A DNA stretch of 64,000 bases from Vicinamibacterales bacterium. GTDB taxonomy: Bacteria > Acidobacteriota > Vicinamibacteria > Vicinamibacterales > 2-12-FULL-66-21. Below the pieces are notes generated by a model. It was not told where the DNA came from and ran no database searches. It saw nothing but the letters and a program-made list of their open reading frames with translations. Positions 61,304-64,000 of this stretch are shown piece by piece. The stretch's first letter is position 1. Every line of letters begins with the position of its first letter. The stretch covers positions 85,445-149,444 of the forward strand of contig DASSPH010000010.1 of assembly GCA_035699745.1 (NCBI GenBank). The letters run 5' to 3'. Position numbers and translations under genes: made by a program.

Positions 61304-61341
61304 CGGGTGATCGGGTGATCGGGTGATCGGGCGATCGGGAG
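61302..61341. repeat. ATCGGGTG 8-mer array, five units
   Basis: Three exact ATCGGGTG units are followed by ATCGGGCG and ATCGGGAG. The array lies immediately upstream of, and overlaps, the sir2 start codon on the minus strand. Confidence 0.92.
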
Positions 61342-61483
61342 CGGTGCCGAAGGGCCGACGGCTCGCGGTGTCGGGAGGAGAGCGGTTCCGCACGAACCGC
61401 CGGATCCATACGCGAGCGCGTCGGCACGCTATAGGACCCCGATTCGCGGGTTTTGTTTCAGTCCCGGCGCGGCGGGACGAATT

Positions 61484-61876
61484 TCATGGGATGAACTGCG
61501 TCTCGAGCAGCAGCGCCTGGATCGTGGCGACCAGCGCCGAGTAGTTCAAGGGCTTCCGGATCAGCTTCAGAGGCTTGTACGCGCGCAGGTCGAACTCGGT
61601 CGTCGCGGTCGCGGTGGTGACCAGCACCGGAACCCGGCGCCCGTTCGCGTGCTCGCGCAGCGTCGCCAGGACCTCGACGCCGTTGACCCACGGCAGCATC
61701 AGGTCGAGCACGATCACGTGCGGCATGCCGTGCCGGTCGATCATCCGCAGCGCTTCGGCGCCATGGGACGCGGTCCGCACATCGAATCCGGCGTGAGTGA
61801 GCAGGTTCTCGACGGCACTGCGGGTGTCGTCGTGGTCTTCGACTACGAGGACCGAGGTCGCGAGCGGGACCGTCAC
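61484..61876 (-). CDS. Single-domain response regulator
   Basis: A 130-residue CheY-like receiver. The acidic pair is VVEDHDD, the phosphoacceptor Asp is in VIVLDLMLPWVNG, and the conserved Lys is in LIRKPL. No output domain follows. A second receiver gene lies 76 nt upstream on the same strand, and no histidine kinase is in the window. Confidence 0.88.
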   Translation of the reverse strand: MTVPLATSVLVVEDHDDTRSAVENLLTHAGFDVRTASHGAEALRMIDRHGMPHVIVLDLMLPWVNGVEVLATLREHANGRRVPVLVTTATATTEFDLRAYKPLKLIRKPLNYSALVATIQALLLETQFIP

Positions 61877-61952
61877 CGCCGGTCACTATCCCGCACAACG
61901 GGCGTGAAGTCCATCCTCAATCGTGGATGAGCTTATGCGGAAAAACAGATTC

Positions 61953-62351
61953 TCAGTGCACGCGCGGCGTGAGCAGGCGATCCGTGAGCGCGAGCAGCCC
62001 GTCCATGTCGAGCGGCTTGTGGTGCACCGGTACGCCGAGCGCGTCGGCGGCGGCCTGCACCGGCTGTGGAATGGCGATGTGCCCGGTGACGATCGCCACC
62101 GGGATGCGGCGCCGCACGGGATCGGCGCCCAGCTGCAGCAGGAAGCCGAGTCCGCCCATGCCCGGCATCGCCAGATCGAGCAGCACGGCATCCGGTCGCA
62201 GCCCCTGGTTCATCAGCTTCAGCGCGTCCTCGGCGGTGGTGGCGGCAATCGGCGTGTAGCCGCCAAGCTCCAGCGCCTTCGCGAAGAACGAGCGGACCCC
62301 CTCCTCGTCCTCGATGATCAGAATCGTCTGCGGACGCATCGACGGATTCAC
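61953..62351 (-). CDS. Single-domain response regulator
   Basis: A 132-residue CheY-like receiver. It has IIEDEEG, the phosphoacceptor Asp in AVLLDLAMPGMGG, VTGH at the Thr position and Lys in HHKPL. It has no output domain. It differs clearly from the other receiver nearby, so they are not a recent duplication. Confidence 0.88.
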   Translation of the reverse strand: MNPSMRPQTILIIEDEEGVRSFFAKALELGGYTPIAATTAEDALKLMNQGLRPDAVLLDLAMPGMGGLGFLLQLGADPVRRRIPVAIVTGHIAIPQPVQAAADALGVPVHHKPLDMDGLLALTDRLLTPRVH

Positions 62352-62398
62352 GGCCCGTCTATCGGCCGGCAGGGGACGCTCCTACAGGGGCGGGTGTA

Positions 62399-64000
62399 TC
62401 AGATCCGTTCGGGCGCCCGGCGGCTGACCGCGCGGTCGATCTCGCTGACCACCAGGCCGACGACGACGACGCCGACCGCCCCGACGACGTTGTGCCAGAG
62501 AAAGGCGACCTTGGTCATCGCGGCCACCCAGGCGACCGAGCCCATCCCCGCGAGCAGGCCGACGAACGCGCCGGTGCCGGTGGCCCGCGGGAATGCGACC
62601 GCGAGGATGAACACCCCGAGAATCGAGCCGTAGAAGAACGATCCGAAGCGGTTGACCACCTCGATCAGGGAGCCCAGCTCCGCGGCCCACACCGCGACGC
62701 CGCACGCGATCAACCCCCAGATGCCGGTCGCCGCTTTCGACACGCGGAGGTAATGGGCATCGGAGGCCTCGGCCCTGTACCAGCGCTTGTAGAAGTCGAT
62801 GACCGTGGCGGTGGACAGCGAGTTCAGCTCGCCGGCGATCGTGTCGGTGGCGGCCATCAGGATGGCGACGATCAACATGCCGATCAACCCGACCGGCAGA
62901 TGGGTGAGGATGAAGGTCGGAATGATGTAGTTGACGTCGGTGAACGTCCGATCGCCGGTGTTGTCGCGCACCATCGTCAAGGCGCGCGTCCGGATGGCGT
63001 TCACCGAGCCGTTCGTCTCGACGAACGCGTCACGCGCCGCCGCAAGGCGCGCCTCGTCTCCGCCGTCCCGCGCGGCGGCCAGCGCCTCGCCGGCGCTTCT
63101 CCGCGCCGTGAGCGCGCCGGTGAACTCTCCCTCGAGCGCGGCGTACTGCGCCGCCGCCGGCCCTTCCTTGAGCCGCTTCTCCTGGGCGGCGCTGAACAGC
63201 AGCGGCGGCGTGTGAAACACGTAGAACACGAAGACCATGATCCCGAGCAGCAGCACGAGCACCTGCAGCGGGATCTTCCAGTACGCGCTCATCAGCAGCG
63301 AGCGCTTCGCCTCCCCCTCGGAGCGCGCCGTGAGATAGCGCTGCACCTGGCTCTGGTCGGTGCCGAAGTACGAGCAGAAGAGGAACAGCGCCGCGATCGT
63401 GCCGGACCAGACGGTGTACTGATTGGTGAGATCCCACGAGAACTCGAAGCTGCGGAGACGCCCGGTCGCGGCGGCGATCCCGAGACCGTCGGTCAGGCTG
63501 ATGCCGGCCGGGAGCCCGATCACCGCGGCGGCGATCATGGCGATCAGGCCGATGACGATCAGCGTCATGATCTTCACGTCGGTCCACGTCACCGCCTGCA
63601 CGCCGCCGAACATCGTGTAGACGACGGCCGGCATCGTGATGAGCAGCGCCGTCGCGGTGAGATCCCATCCGAGTACCAGCGACAGCACCACCGCGGGCGC
63701 CGACACCACCGCGCCGACCGACATGCCCCGCGAGACGAGGAACAGCAGGCTGGTGAAGCTGCGCGTCTTCGGGTCGAAGCGGCGCTCGAGGTACTCGTAG
63801 GCGGTGTAGACGCCCGAGCGGTAGAAGAACGGCACCAGCGTGACCGACAGGATGATCATCGCGATCGGCAGGCCGTAATAGAACTGGATGAACCGCATGC
63901 CGTCGTTGTAGCCCTGGCCGGTCGTGCCGATCATGGTGATCGCGCTCAACTGCGTGGCCATCACCGACAGGCCGGCGGCCCACCACGGAATCGATCGGTT
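62399..64000 (-). CDS. Sodium/solute symporter (SSS family), 5' end cut by window
   Basis: At least 533 residues of a multi-TM symporter; the coding frame runs past the window end. SSS features are PWWAAGLSVMATQLSAIT at the visible start, GGVQAVTWTDVKIMTLIVIG, YFGTDQSQVQRYLTARSEGEAK and a late AGELNSLSTATVIDFYKRWY. A hydrophilic insert of ~80 residues rich in Ala and Glu (QEKRLKEGPAAAQYAALEGE onward) interrupts the TM order. The substrate cannot be told. Confidence 0.9.
   Translation of the reverse strand, partial: NRSIPWWAAGLSVMATQLSAITMIGTTGQGYNDGMRFIQFYYGLPIAMIILSVTLVPFFYRSGVYTAYEYLERRFDPKTRSFTSLLFLVSRGMSVGAVVSAPAVVLSLVLGWDLTATALLITMPAVVYTMFGGVQAVTWTDVKIMTLIVIGLIAMIAAAVIGLPAGISLTDGLGIAAATGRLRSFEFSWDLTNQYTVWSGTIAALFLFCSYFGTDQSQVQRYLTARSEGEAKRSLLMSAYWKIPLQVLVLLLGIMVFVFYVFHTPPLLFSAAQEKRLKEGPAAAQYAALEGEFTGALTARRSAGEALAAARDGGDEARLAAARDAFVETNGSVNAIRTRALTMVRDNTGDRTFTDVNYIIPTFILTHLPVGLIGMLIVAILMAATDTIAGELNSLSTATVIDFYKRWYRAEASDAHYLRVSKAATGIWGLIACGVAVWAAELGSLIEVVNRFGSFFYGSILGVFILAVAFPRATGTGAFVGLLAGMGSVAWVAAMTKVAFLWHNVVGAVGVVVVGLVVSEIDRAVSRRAPERI

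Overview
The window is very GC-rich, densely coded chromosomal DNA with no plasmid, phage or transposase genes. Several traits point to Acidobacteriota, most likely class Vicinamibacteria. There are two PadR regulator plus 'acidobacterial duplicated orphan permease' (ADOP, MacB/FtsX-like) pairs, a VWFA-related protein of the acidobacterial type, a bacillithiol operon, and a radical SAM enzyme resembling tetraether / membrane-spanning lipid synthases. The taxonomic call is inference from gene content, since no rRNA gene is present.

Layout. 1-11.8 kb: Tes-like radical SAM enzyme with a strong terminator, PadR-ADOP pair 1, bshB1-bshA, a Nif3-like exported protein, a flavodoxin-fold oxidoreductase, an alkaline-phosphatase-superfamily protein, a degenerate sigma-54-activator AAA domain and a membrane-anchored winged-helix regulator. 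11.8-18.5 kb (minus strand): flavodoxin-less CysJ-like reductase with a Gfo/Idh/MocA oxidoreductase, moaA, ADOP 2 with its PadR, and a small membrane protein. 18.5-27.3 kb: exported M20 peptidase, then the housekeeping run hisS-aspS-phoH-ybeY-corC/CNNM-era. 27.5-29.6 kb: ECF sigma factor, probable anti-sigma protein, exported protein. 29.7-41 kb: mgtE, recO, glyQ-glyS, ppdK, corA, mutL. 41-48.7 kb: membrane-anchored trypsin-like protease, PQQ-type sugar dehydrogenase, rarA, a SpoU rRNA methylase, greA, a patatin-like protein lacking the usual nucleophile, and a Cys/Met-metabolism PLP enzyme. 48.8-60.3 kb: TrkA-N/DHH protein, a large putative outer-membrane protein, VWFA protein, uvrB followed by an MCE lipid-transport operon (mlaE-mlaF-mlaD) and three small envelope or exported proteins. 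60.3-64 kb (minus strand): tRNA-Val(CAC), a Sir2 deacylase, two single-domain response regulators and a sodium/solute symporter cut by the window end.

The most unusual feature is not a gene. About fifteen short islands of degenerate tandem repeats (units of 7, 8, 9, 15 or 20 bp, different at each locus) occupy intergenic gaps, often arranged as large dyads. Three unit families recur at two distant loci each. Several islands form the last codons or the start region of neighbouring genes, and one lies in frame inside mutL. Many promoters have a -10 hexamer only 6-15 nt before the start codon, suggesting frequent leaderless or short-leader mRNAs. All identifications come from reading motifs; no database search was run.
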